Positions 16,462 through 24,111 of a DNA stretch of 64,000 nt are shown one piece after another. The DNA lies in assembly GCF_009184895.1 (NCBI RefSeq), contig NZ_WESE01000014.1:1-64000 (forward strand), read 5' to 3'. The position numbers were made by a program, and so were the translations under genes. The stretch is from Nostocoides sp. F2B08 (GTDB lineage Bacteria > Actinomycetota > Actinomycetes > Actinomycetales > Dermatophilaceae). How positions within the stretch are numbered: position 1 is the first letter of the stretch; every line of letters begins with the position of its first letter. The notes beneath the pieces are model-generated. The model saw nothing but the letters and a program-made list of their open reading frames with translations, had not been told where the DNA came from and ran no database searches.

Positions 16462-16773
16462 CTACGGAAGGTACCTGTCAAGCCACCTGAGCTTTGCGCC
16501 GATGAATCTGTTGTGGTGCCAGCCTCGGCGAATCACCAAGGCGCGCAGGTCGCGGAACCGGTCACGGACGAGCGCTGCCGGGCCTTGCTTCCCCTCTCCC
16601 TCAATCTCCCGCGCCCGGTGGTGCACGAAGTGCGCGCAGCCCAGGCAGAGGTGCACCTCAGGGTGGTCACCGAGGTTCACCATGCGGTCGGGGGCGTCGA
16701 TGGTGCCGCAGCACCAGCAGTGGACGCTCCCGTCTTCGGGGAGGTCGATGGAGGTGACCGGGTCGGCGCTCAT
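16462..16773 (-). CDS. Zinc-finger-like hypothetical protein, 103 aa
   Basis: About 103 residues. HCWCCGTIDAPDRM and HLCLGCAHFVHHRA give two CxxC knuckles about 25 residues apart, a probable structural zinc site. The C-terminal half is basic with several Trp and Arg residues. ATG 16773 was chosen because the frame upstream is not coding-like. Together with the thioredoxin-fold gene only 2 bases downstream it forms a small unit; both Cys-bearing products suggest a thiol or metal theme, but this is inference. Confidence 0.6.
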   Translation of the reverse strand: MSADPVTSIDLPEDGSVHCWCCGTIDAPDRMVNLGDHPEVHLCLGCAHFVHHRAREIEGEGKQGPAALVRDRFRDLRALVIRRGWHHNRFIGAKLRWLDRYLP

Positions 16774-16902
16774 GTGCTCAGTGTGAGTGCACTGACGACC
16801 GTGAGCAACTGACCGCATCACGCGCGCCGGCGTCCGTCCCGGGCGACAGTCCAATTACTGCGGGTGCGGGCGTTCCCGTGCGCGCGACGACGGTGGGTCG
16901 CC

Positions 16903-17430
16903 TCATCCCTGGCGCGCACTTGCCAGGGTCAACTGCCGTCTGTGGTGGTCGTAGTGCTGGGTGGGGTAGTGGTAAACCTCGAGCAGTGTCATGAAGTCCC
17001 TGAAGTAGGGGTCCCAGCCCACCGGGAAGTGCATGCCCCGAGCCAAGGACTCATCTGACTGGGCCCGAAGGGACCGTTGGAGGCCGGTGACTACGCGGTC
17101 CATCAGCCCCTGGATCCGCGCGTAGCCCAACACGCGGGCTCCGAAGAGGGAGCCGACGTAGTTGACGACGTGGAAAGGACGGGTGCCCGCGTTGAGCACG
17201 AACGCAAATCGGCGGGAAGCGCTATCCGGGAGCCGAGAGAAGCCCCAGACGATCAACTGCAGGTTCCGCACCAAGAGATACCCAAACAGCATGTGAAAGA
17301 GCAGTTGCTCATTGTTCCACTTCGTGCCGTTGGTGGGTTGACGCAGCTCGCCGACGGTGGCGCTGTCCAGCAGTCCTCGGAAGTCGTCCCGGACACGATC
17401 CAGTTCGGCGTAGATCTGGTCCTGGTCCAT
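16903..17430 (-). CDS. DinB-like four-helix protein
   Basis: A 175-residue member of the DinB/YfiT superfamily of metal-binding four-helix bundles. It has NNEQLLFHMLFGY in the first helix pair and YPTQHYDHHRRQL near the C-terminus, giving the histidine triad that binds a divalent metal. Several actinobacterial members are mycothiol- or bacillithiol-dependent transferases, but the cofactor here is unproven. GGGAGG lies 6 bases before ATG 17430. Transcribed divergently from the metal-sensor operon across a 185-base gap that holds a candidate operator. Confidence 0.75.
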   Translation of the reverse strand: MDQDQIYAELDRVRDDFRGLLDSATVGELRQPTNGTKWNNEQLLFHMLFGYLLVRNLQLIVWGFSRLPDSASRRFAFVLNAGTRPFHVVNYVGSLFGARVLGYARIQGLMDRVVTGLQRSLRAQSDESLARGMHFPVGWDPYFRDFMTLLEVYHYPTQHYDHHRRQLTLASARQG

Positions 17431-17577
17431 GGCTGCCTCCCGGGTCGCCGCCCCACTGGTCAACGCTAGCCCCGCGCGGAGGACCTTGCCCATCCGCTCG
17501 TCGGCACGGTCTGTGGCCGGGCCTTCAGGTGTATCGAGCGACACTGCCGCCCCAGCAGTGAACGACAGCGCGCCGCC

Positions 17578-17608
17578 TGGTTGCGCGATCGCGGGGACCG
17601 TGCAACCA
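17578..17608. promoter_or_regulatory. Candidate operator of the cmtR operon
   Basis: A perfect 7-base inverted repeat, TGGTTGC and GCAACCA, separated by 17 bases that include GCGATCGC. It ends 7 bases before the cmtR start codon, where bound repressor would block transcription or translation start. Confidence 0.45.
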
Positions 17609-17615
17609 TCGTCTC

Positions 17616-18014
17616 ATGGCGATGACAAAGACAGTTGGCGATGCATTGGCGCCGCAGCGGCCCCTGACTGCGGCTGCGTGCTTGTTCCACGGCTTCTCTG
17701 ACGCCTCGCGTCTGGAGATTCTGCGCCACCTGGCTCTCGGTGAGCATCGCGTTGTCGACCTCACCGCGCACTTGGGGCTGGCGCAATCCACGGTCTCCAA
17801 GCACCTGGCTTGCCTTCGCGACTGCGGCTTGGTGACCTCGCGGGTGGAGGGTCGGGCCTCGGTGTTCGCCCTGGCTCATCCCGAGGCCCTGATGGACCTC
17901 CTTGCGGCCGCTGAGCGCCTACTCGGCTTGGCCGGTGATGCTGTTGTCCTGTGCCCGGTCTACGGCCTCGATGGCACCGTCACCGCCGCGGACGAGGAGG
18001 AGCCCGCGCGATGA
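17616..18014 (+). CDS. cmtR: CmtR-like ArsR/SmtB cadmium/lead sensor repressor
   Basis: A 132-residue winged-helix repressor. The recognition helix region STVSKHLACLRDCGLV carries Cys66 and Cys70, and VLCPVYG carries Cys113. This matches the mycobacterial CmtR layout, where two Cys in the DNA-binding helix plus one C-terminal Cys bind Cd(II) or Pb(II) and release DNA. It is the first gene of an overlapping operon with two cation diffusion facilitators and a methyltransferase-like protein. It likely represses this operon through the inverted repeat just upstream. ATG 17616 or 17622 may be the start. Confidence 0.85.
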   Translation: MAMTKTVGDALAPQRPLTAAACLFHGFSDASRLEILRHLALGEHRVVDLTAHLGLAQSTVSKHLACLRDCGLVTSRVEGRASVFALAHPEALMDLLAAAERLLGLAGDAVVLCPVYGLDGTVTAADEEEPAR

Positions 18015-18658
18015 CGACCGTGGAGCTGAGCGCACCGGAGGTGGAGCGGCTGACCCGCCGCGGGCTGCGCTTGGCGCAGTTCACCGTCGCCTACAACGTC
18101 GTTGAAGGCATCATCGCGATCACTGCCGGTGTCATGGCCGGGCTGGTCTCGGTGATCGGGTTCGGCATCGACTCCGGGATCGAGTCCATCGCCGCGTTCC
18201 TGGTCGCCCTGCGCCTGTCCGCCCGGCTGCGTCATGGCGAGGCGGACGAGGAGAAGGAGCGCCTCGTCCTGCGAGCCGTCGCCGTGACGTTCTTCATCCT
18301 TGCCGCGTACGTGACCATCGAAGGCATCCGCAGCCTTGTCGACAGCGCAAGGCCCGACGCCTCCCCGATCGCCCTGGTGCTGCTCACCACCTCCGTGGTC
18401 GTCATGCCGCTCCTGGCAGCCGCGAAGCGGCGCGTGGGCCTGGCACTGCGGGACAACCTCATCCTCGCCGACGCCGCAGAGACCCGGATCTGCGTCCTGC
18501 TGAGCATCTCCACCCTCGCCGGGATCGGCCTGTTCCAGCTGACCGGCGCCGCGTGGCTCGATCCCGTTGCCGGCTTCGTCATCGCCGCCTTCGCGATCCA
18601 CGAAGGCAGAGAGGCCTGGGAGGGCGAGCTGGTCGAGGACGATGACTATGACGAGTGA
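18011..18658 (+). CDS. Cation diffusion facilitator family transporter
   Basis: A 215-residue membrane protein with about six helices and no C-terminal cytoplasmic domain. FGIDSGIES (near residue 52) supplies the Asp-containing metal site of CDF proteins in the second helix, and ADAAETRICV holds the partner residues in the fifth. Such proteins export divalent metals by proton exchange. The ATG overlaps the cmtR stop (ATGA), so it is coupled to the Cd/Pb sensor and probably expels the sensed metal. Shorter than CzcD-type members such as the one at 19283. Confidence 0.85.
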   Translation: MTTVELSAPEVERLTRRGLRLAQFTVAYNVVEGIIAITAGVMAGLVSVIGFGIDSGIESIAAFLVALRLSARLRHGEADEEKERLVLRAVAVTFFILAAYVTIEGIRSLVDSARPDASPIALVLLTTSVVVMPLLAAAKRRVGLALRDNLILADAAETRICVLLSISTLAGIGLFQLTGAAWLDPVAGFVIAAFAIHEGREAWEGELVEDDDYDE

Positions 18659-19283
18659 GCTCGCCGCCACGGCGGGACTCGGCCTGTACATCCTCGGCGT
18701 CCTCGTCACGTTCGGTGTTCGGACCTGGGCGCACCAGCAGGCCACCGGCAGTTCAGGGTTCCGCCGCCTGTCCGGGCCGCCCGGGTCAGCGCCGTGGTGG
18801 GGCGGGGTCCTGTTCGCCGCCGCGCTGGTCCTGACCGCGCTCGGTCTCATCCTTGCGGCCACCGGCACCGTGCCCGCAGCACCCCTGCCGGCCGCTGCCG
18901 TATGGGCCGGGCTGGCCGTGGCGCTCACCGGATTCGCCACAGTGGTCCTGGCCCAAAGCGGGATGGGCACCTCCTGGCGCATCGGTGTGGATCCCACCGA
19001 GCGCACCGCCCTGATCACCGGTGGCCCGTTCGCCATCGTCCGCAACCCGATCTTCACCGCCATGTCCACAGCCCTGGCAGGGTTGGTGGTGGCGACCCCG
19101 ACCGTGCTGACGGCCGCCGGACTGGTGTGCCTGGTCGTCGCCGTCCAGCTGCAGGTCCGCGTCGTCGAAGAGCCCTACCTGCTAGCCACCCATGGCAAGA
19201 CCTACGCCGCCTACGCGGCGCGGGTGGGACGGTTCGTGCCCGGTGCCGGGCGACTGCACACGAGCAACCCGGTGGTGCGCTGA
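18648..19283 (+). CDS. Isoprenylcysteine carboxyl methyltransferase-like membrane protein
   Basis: A 211-residue protein with about five helices. It ends with the ICMT-type block: GGPFAIVRNPIFTAM in place of RHPxY, then VEEPYLLATHGKTYAAYAARVGRF. The fold binds S-adenosylmethionine at the membrane. Its start (ATG 18648, GAGGA 8 bases upstream) overlaps the end of the transporter gene, and its TGA overlaps the next ATG. It is therefore an integral part of the metal operon, perhaps modifying a lipid or metal-bound thiol; the substrate is unknown. Confidence 0.78.
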   Translation: MTSELAATAGLGLYILGVLVTFGVRTWAHQQATGSSGFRRLSGPPGSAPWWGGVLFAAALVLTALGLILAATGTVPAAPLPAAAVWAGLAVALTGFATVVLAQSGMGTSWRIGVDPTERTALITGGPFAIVRNPIFTAMSTALAGLVVATPTVLTAAGLVCLVVAVQLQVRVVEEPYLLATHGKTYAAYAARVGRFVPGAGRLHTSNPVVR

Positions 19284-20200
19284 TGGGTGCCGGGCACGAC
19301 CACGCTGCAGGCACCGCCACCGGGCGTCACCGCCGGCGCCTGGTGCTGGTCCTGGTTCTGACGCTGTCGGTGGTGGGCGTCCAGGTGGTCGGCGGCCTGA
19401 TGTCCGGTTCGCTGGCACTGCTGGCCGATGCCGGGCACATGCTCACCGACGCCACCGGCGTCGCGATCGCCCTGATCGCCACCGTGATCGCTGCCCGGCC
19501 AGCTACCAACGCCCGCACCTTCGGACTCCAGCGCGGCGAGATCCTCGCTGCCCTGGCGAACGCAGTGCTGCTCGGCGTGCTCGCCGTGTGGGTCATCACG
19601 GCCGCGGTCCGCAGGTGGAACGACCCACCCGAGGTCGCCAGCGGCCTGATGCTCGTCGTCGCTGTCGCCGGCGCGACCGCGAACCTCATCAGCCTGCTCA
19701 TTCTGCGCAGCGCACGCGAGGAGAGCCTCAACGTTCGGGGCGCCTACCTAGAGGTCCTCGGCGATCTGATCGGGTCCGTCGCTGTCATCATCGCCGCGGT
19801 CGTCATCACGACCACCGGGTACACCCGCGCCGACATCATCGCCTCGGTCGGCATCGGCCTGTTCATCCTCCCGCGCGCATGGTCGCTCCTGCGGGACGTT
19901 CTCGACGTGCTGCTCGAGGCGACACCCAAGGGCATGGATCTGGACCGGGTCCGTGAGCACATCCGCGGCGTACCCGGGGTGCTCGACGTGCACGACCTCC
20001 ACGCGTGGACCATCACCAGCGGCGTGCCGGTGCTGTCCGCGCACGTCGTTGTCGACGAGGAATGCATCGACACCGGCCGCACCGGACAGGTCCTGGACCA
20101 GTTGGCCGCCTGCCTAGGTGAGCACTTCGACACCGACCACTGCACCTTCCAGCTCGAGCCCGCCGGCCACGGCTCACACGAACCTCACCAACACGCCTGA
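19283..20200 (+). CDS. CzcD/ZitB-type cation diffusion facilitator
   Basis: A 305-residue zinc/cadmium efflux transporter: His-containing N-terminus, six helices, then a C-terminal cytoplasmic domain with HDLHAWTITSG typical of the family. HxxxD in helix 2 is intact (GHMLTD, His52 and Asp56). In helix 5 the usual HVLGD is EVLGD (Glu157, Asp161), replacing one metal-ligand His by Glu. It overlaps the preceding stop (TGATG). Together with the 18011 gene it gives the operon two differently built exporters under a Cd/Pb sensor. Zn, Cd or Co are likely substrates by family. Confidence 0.88.
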   Translation: MGAGHDHAAGTATGRHRRRLVLVLVLTLSVVGVQVVGGLMSGSLALLADAGHMLTDATGVAIALIATVIAARPATNARTFGLQRGEILAALANAVLLGVLAVWVITAAVRRWNDPPEVASGLMLVVAVAGATANLISLLILRSAREESLNVRGAYLEVLGDLIGSVAVIIAAVVITTTGYTRADIIASVGIGLFILPRAWSLLRDVLDVLLEATPKGMDLDRVREHIRGVPGVLDVHDLHAWTITSGVPVLSAHVVVDEECIDTGRTGQVLDQLAACLGEHFDTDHCTFQLEPAGHGSHEPHQHA

Positions 20201-20227
20201 GGCCCGCGGTCAAGATCGTGAACCCGG

Positions 20228-20255
20228 GTGAACAACGGACCGTTCGCGCGTTCAC
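20228..20255. terminator. Nested inverted repeats after the metal operon
   Basis: GTGAAC (20228-20233) pairs with GTTCAC (20250-20255), enclosing AACGG-A-CCGTT (20234-20244). It lies 28 bases after the last operon gene and 165 before the next start. It could act as a terminator or as an operator; no U-run follows. Confidence 0.35.
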
Positions 20256-20419
20256 GTGGACGCACGGTCATCGGCAGTTCCGGACGGATCCGGGGTCACC
20301 GGGAGTCGCTGCATACCGCCGGGAAGCGCCTGCTGTGGGGTTGCGGAGTCTCGGGTGGAGAGGTGGAGTTTTCTTTGGGTAGAAGTGGGGCCAGAGATCT
20401 CGAAGCTAGGGTCGAACAC

Positions 20420-21043
20420 ATGCACGAACACAAGGGCTTCGACGCTGAGGCAGCGACCTGGGACGACGATCCCGGCCACGAGGAGCGGCAGGTAGCGGTG
20501 GCCCGAGCCATCGAGGAGGCACTGGACCTTACCTCCCGGATGAACGCCTTGGACGTCGGCGGCGGCACGGGCCGGTTGAGCATCCTGCTTGCCCACCGAA
20601 TCGGCTCGGCGGTCGTGACCGACCCGTCCCAAGGAATGGTGCAGGTCGCCCGGCAGCGGATCGAGGAGGCCGGGCTCAGTGACCGGCTGCGTGCTGTCCA
20701 AGCCGACCTCGCGACAGACCGGTTTTCTGGGTCCTACGACGTGGCGTGGAGCTCCATGGCGTTGCACCACGTACAGGACCTGGACCGGCTGTTGCGCTCT
20801 GTGGCCGAGCTCTTGATCGACGGGGGCCGGCTGGCCATCGCGGACCTTGACGAGGATCCCGACGGCGCCTTCCACGCCGGCAGAGTCGACTTCGACGGAC
20901 ACCACGGGTTCGACAGGGAACGCCTTACCGAGCAGCTGACCCGCGCCGGCTTCGCCAACGTCAGCTTCGTTGACGCCACGACCATCCTCAAGGGCGATCG
21001 GGAGTTCGGCGTCTTTCTTTGCACCGCCACCAAGGGTGCATGA
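20420..21043 (+). CDS. Class I SAM-dependent methyltransferase
   Basis: A 207-residue methyltransferase of the UbiE/Methyltransf_11 type. LDVGGGTGRLSILL (about residues 45-58) is motif I for S-adenosylmethionine, VVTDPSQGMV follows, and SSMALHHVQDL is the post-motif II region. The C-terminal FANVSFVDATTILKGDREFGVFLCTA is typical of small-molecule methyltransferases. The substrate is unknown. ATG 20420 begins MHEHKGFDAEAATWD, the usual N-terminus of the group. It is separate from the metal operon, lying beyond the inverted repeats at 20228. Confidence 0.82.
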   Translation: MHEHKGFDAEAATWDDDPGHEERQVAVARAIEEALDLTSRMNALDVGGGTGRLSILLAHRIGSAVVTDPSQGMVQVARQRIEEAGLSDRLRAVQADLATDRFSGSYDVAWSSMALHHVQDLDRLLRSVAELLIDGGRLAIADLDEDPDGAFHAGRVDFDGHHGFDRERLTEQLTRAGFANVSFVDATTILKGDREFGVFLCTATKGA

Positions 21044-21105
21044 ATCCCTGGGAGATCAGTGCGCCGGACGGCGCGCTCAAGCCGGGCGTGTCCGGCACAC
21101 CGCAT

Positions 21106-21129
21106 GCCCCCTATCGCCGGCAGTCGACC
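21106..21129. repeat. Dispersed intergenic repeat, CGCCGGCAGTCGACC form
   Basis: GCCCCCTAT followed by CGCCGGCAGTCGACC, in the gap between convergent genes ending at 21043 and 21196. It is the right-most copy noticed. Confidence 0.55.
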
Positions 21130-21195
21130 TTTAAGGGCTGGAAGGTGTGGCATCGAATCGTTGCGAGGACATCACGTGTGGTAGCCGGATCGCCG

Positions 21196-21399
21196 TCACT
21201 GTTGCGGCGGATCGGTCTGAGTTTCCGTCCGGACGGTTTCGTCCTCGGTGACCTTGTGGCCGCATCCGGGGCATCTGGCGCCGAGGGCTGGAGTTTCCGC
21301 TGGTAGAGGAGCTCCGCACATGGCGCAGATAAGCATGTCGAGCAGGGAGCGCTGGGCCTCGGCCTCGTCGGATTCTCTGCGGTTACGTCGACGTGGCAT
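21196..21399 (-). CDS. Small zinc-ribbon protein, 67 aa
   Basis: A 67-residue protein with a basic N-terminus, an acidic stretch, then CAMC (Cys25, Cys28) and CPGC (Cys43, Cys46), a classic four-cysteine zinc ribbon, and an acidic Thr-rich tail. A strong ribosome site AGGAGG precedes ATG 21399. It starts 12 bases after the stop of the upstream membrane protein, so the two form a unit. Zinc ribbons of this size bind nucleic acid or protein; no specific role can be assigned. Confidence 0.65.
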   Translation of the reverse strand: MPRRRNRRESDEAEAQRSLLDMLICAMCGAPLPAETPALGARCPGCGHKVTEDETVRTETQTDPPQQ

Positions 21400-21411
21400 G
21401 GTCTGGTCCTC

Positions 21412-21765
21412 CTAGACGAGGTTCTTGAGAAGGAAGGTACTGAATGCGGCGATGCTGATGAGGAATGCCGCCAGACCCGCCAGTGATCCGATCACTGTGA
21501 ATCGCACGACGCTCGGTGTCGGGGGTTCTACGGATCGTCCTGCGCTGATGGTGCCGATAGCAGCCAGGGTCAGCGCTAGAAGACAGATGAACTGTCCGCC
21601 GATCCCTGGGATCAGCAGCCAACTCCAGTCCCGGTTCGACAGTTGGCTAGTGAAGGCAATCGAGAGGACGATCACGCTCGTCGCGAGAGTGCTCACGTGC
21701 TTGAGGTAGTCGAGCGCGACCTTCTGTTCCTCCAGGCGCTGCTTACGCTCCTCCGCGTCGGCCAT
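21412..21765 (-). CDS. Small coiled-coil membrane protein
   Basis: About 117 residues. A charged N-terminal helix (EERKQRLEEQKVALDYLKH) likely forms a short coiled coil, followed by three hydrophobic helices. It is probably inserted with the N-terminus in the cytoplasm. ATG 21765 (MADAEERK) is used; ATG 21795 would add ten residues and has no better ribosome site. It is the first gene of a pair with the zinc-ribbon gene. Function unknown. Confidence 0.6.
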   Translation of the reverse strand: MADAEERKQRLEEQKVALDYLKHVSTLATSVIVLSIAFTSQLSNRDWSWLLIPGIGGQFICLLALTLAAIGTISAGRSVEPPTPSVVRFTVIGSLAGLAAFLISIAAFSTFLLKNLV

Positions 21766-21922
21766 CTCGACATAGTCGCAGACACGCGGGCCCATCCGGC
21801 TCGTTGACGCGGCTGCAAGTGCTCAACGGAGACGGTCTGACAACTCATCAGCGACCGCATCGGTACCGCGGTGCGCCACGGGCCGTGTGTGGCCCTTCGC
21901 CATGAGTAGCGCGCATCCGCAT

Positions 21923-22855
21923 TCAGGCCGGGGGGAGGGCGTGCGCGAGCTTTCGGTGGATCTCGGCAGTGGCCTCGACGGTGATCGGGCCGTCTGTTTG
22001 GAGCTTGGTGTAGAGCTTCTTCGGCCAAAGGGCCTGTACGCCGCGAGTGGTGAAGGTGCCGCCGATCAGGGGCCAGTCGGCGTCGACGAAGCACAGCACT
22101 CCGTGGACCGGCACCTCGTCGGTGAGCAGCTCGCGGACCATGCCGACCTGCTTGAGGACCCCGTCGATGAGCTTGGTGCAGTCGCGTGAGCCGACCAGCA
22201 GTCGTTCCACACGGGGTCGGAATAGGCCACCTTCGATCTTCAGGTGAGCGCGGCCCTTGTACTTCTTGGCGTCGATGACGTAGATGCCGGTGGCGCTCAC
22301 GGCGAGGTGGTCGATGTTGGCTCTGCTTCTCGGGATCCGACGGTCGTGTAGTAGCCGGATGGTGTCTGACGCGAGACGGTCCAGTCCCTTGCCGAGTCTC
22401 TCCTCTCCGACGGCTCCGACGTTCCAGGCGGTGGTGGACTGCTTCTCGTCCGAAAGAGCGAGAATCAGGCCGCCGAGTCTCGGGTGCTCGGCTCGAATGC
22501 GTTGTTCATGCTTCGCCTTGCGCCGTTCGAACTCCCGGCGCGCTGACGCTCCAGGTGTACCGGCGTCGATGACTCCTGCAATTGAAGGCTCGCCAGCCTC
22601 TGAGGACGCATCTTCTACTGCGGCGGGTTCGACGACGTCTGCGTCTGCCGGCCTCGCCACTTCGTCGATGGCCGACGCGGTGGCCTCACCGACAGGAGAA
22701 CCTGACTGAGGGCTCGCGTCGTGACTTACGCAGCGAACCGTCTTGGTCGGCCGTTCGTAGATCACGACCGCCTTTGCCGGAAGCTCGACCCCGCAGACCC
22801 GACAAACGCCTGCGTACCGCAGCCGCATGCGCTTCTCGTCGGTCCCCCCGTTCAC
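21923..22855 (-). CDS. NERD-domain (nuclease-related) protein
   Basis: About 310 residues. An N-terminal zinc-knuckle-like segment with CRVCG and a later Cys (RYAGVCRVCGVELPAK) precedes an Ala/Glu/Asp-rich linker. The C-terminal NERD domain holds GAVGEERLGKGL, NIDHLAVSATGIYVIDAKKYKG (the PD-(D/E)XK-like strand) and a second hydrophobic strand. NERD proteins are predicted DNA-processing nucleases. The start is uncertain: GTG 22855 is used; ATG 22828 and TTG 22903 are alternatives. It lies next to an exonuclease-type gene on the same strand. Confidence 0.75.
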   Translation of the reverse strand: MNGGTDEKRMRLRYAGVCRVCGVELPAKAVVIYERPTKTVRCVSHDASPQSGSPVGEATASAIDEVARPADADVVEPAAVEDASSEAGEPSIAGVIDAGTPGASARREFERRKAKHEQRIRAEHPRLGGLILALSDEKQSTTAWNVGAVGEERLGKGLDRLASDTIRLLHDRRIPRSRANIDHLAVSATGIYVIDAKKYKGRAHLKIEGGLFRPRVERLLVGSRDCTKLIDGVLKQVGMVRELLTDEVPVHGVLCFVDADWPLIGGTFTTRGVQALWPKKLYTKLQTDGPITVEATAEIHRKLAHALPPA

Positions 22856-22954
22856 AGGAACAACCGTACGGTCGCCGGCGCCCGAGACGGCCCCGGTAGA
22901 CAACGAAGTTGCGTCGACCCGCCAGGTAAGACTCGGCGAACCGGGTGGGTCGGG

Positions 22955-23935
22955 TCAGTCGAGTTCGGTGACTGTGCAGGCGATGGGGGAGTGGTCGGAG
23001 TAGCCGTTCACGTTGACTGGTCGGCCCATGCCGCCGAAGGGGATGGGTGTCGGGTAGGCGCCCGTGCGGACCATCCCGGGAAGGCGGATCATCTCCACGG
23101 ATCCTGGCTGAATCCGAACCGGCGAGTCGCCTTCCAGCATGGCGGCGTTGACGAGGAACTGGTCGAGCATGTTGGGGGCGTTGTTGAAGTAGAAGCTGCC
23201 TTCCTGCTGCCCGAGCAAATCCCAGGTGAGGTTCAACAGGTAGGCGTTCTGGCCCCGCTCGACACGGGCTGCCTGGCGGGTGCTGAGCGCGTGCCGGACG
23301 AGGGAGTCGTCGAAGGGCTCGTCGTTGAAGTCGCCCATAACCAGGACGGGGGTGTCTTTGCCGTGCACCTCGCGGACTCGTTCGTGGAAGTACGCCAGGG
23401 TCTCTCCCGCGATGGCCCGGTACCCCGCCGATTCGTACTGTCCCCCGCTGCGAGAGGGCCAGTGGTTGGCGAACACGGCCCAGGTTCGCCCTCGGTGGGT
23501 TGTGAAGTTCACCTGGAGGATGTCCCGGGTGGCGGTGCGCCGCATGACCACGTGATGGAACCGCTGATCGAGTGGGGCGGTGAACAGGTCCGCGTCGAAG
23601 ATGAACGCGACATCGATTCCCCGCTGGTCGCTGGTGTCGGCATGCACGAAGTCGTAGTTGCGGGTAGGGAGTCGGTCCCTCAGGGCCTGCGTCAGCAGGG
23701 TCATCACGACAGCGTTCTCGACCTCACACACGCCCAGCAGGTCGGGCCCCGCCCCCTGGTTCATGGCGCTGATGGCCGATGCGAGCTGAGCGATCTTGGC
23801 GTCGCGCAGTTGCGGGGTCCACCCGGCCAGGTCGCGCCCCAGCGCCCGTTTCAACTTCTCGGTGCGGTGAACGGAGAACTCCTCGTCGAAGAGGTTCTCC
23901 ACGTTCCAAAACGCCACGTTGTAGGTCGACACCAC
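22955..23935 (-). CDS. Endonuclease/exonuclease/phosphatase family protein
   Basis: A 326-residue EEP-superfamily hydrolase. VAFWNVENLFD near the N-terminus, GVCEVENAVV (catalytic Glu), FANHWPSR, LVMGDFNDEPFD (GDFN motif) and YSDHSPIAC (SDH motif) give the full Mg-dependent active site. It probably cleaves DNA, RNA or a phosphoester and has no signal peptide, suggesting the cytosol. GTG 23935 was chosen because GGGAGGG is 6 bases upstream; a longer frame to 24076 is not supported. Divergent from the HTH gene at 24112. Confidence 0.82.
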   Translation of the reverse strand: MVSTYNVAFWNVENLFDEEFSVHRTEKLKRALGRDLAGWTPQLRDAKIAQLASAISAMNQGAGPDLLGVCEVENAVVMTLLTQALRDRLPTRNYDFVHADTSDQRGIDVAFIFDADLFTAPLDQRFHHVVMRRTATRDILQVNFTTHRGRTWAVFANHWPSRSGGQYESAGYRAIAGETLAYFHERVREVHGKDTPVLVMGDFNDEPFDDSLVRHALSTRQAARVERGQNAYLLNLTWDLLGQQEGSFYFNNAPNMLDQFLVNAAMLEGDSPVRIQPGSVEMIRLPGMVRTGAYPTPIPFGGMGRPVNVNGYSDHSPIACTVTELD

Positions 23936-24095
23936 AATCTGCCCTCCCGTCCTCTCCCGCGATTCTCGCAGCGGTCGGCCGTGCACGGAAGGATGCACCG
24001 GGCCCGAAGGAGTGTCCGCCAACTGCCGCAGCGCTGCCGCGTCGGGGAGCGCGCGGTGACTGAAACGGTCGCGCATTACGTGGCCGTCGGGGCCC

Positions 24096-24101
24096 TAGAG
24101 T
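24096..24101 (+). promoter_or_regulatory. -10-like box of the double-HTH gene
   Basis: TAGAGT 10 bases before ATG 24112 with no ribosome site between, the layout of an actinobacterial leaderless promoter. No convincing -35 element was seen. Confidence 0.35.
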
Positions 24102-24111
24102 GCTGTCCACC

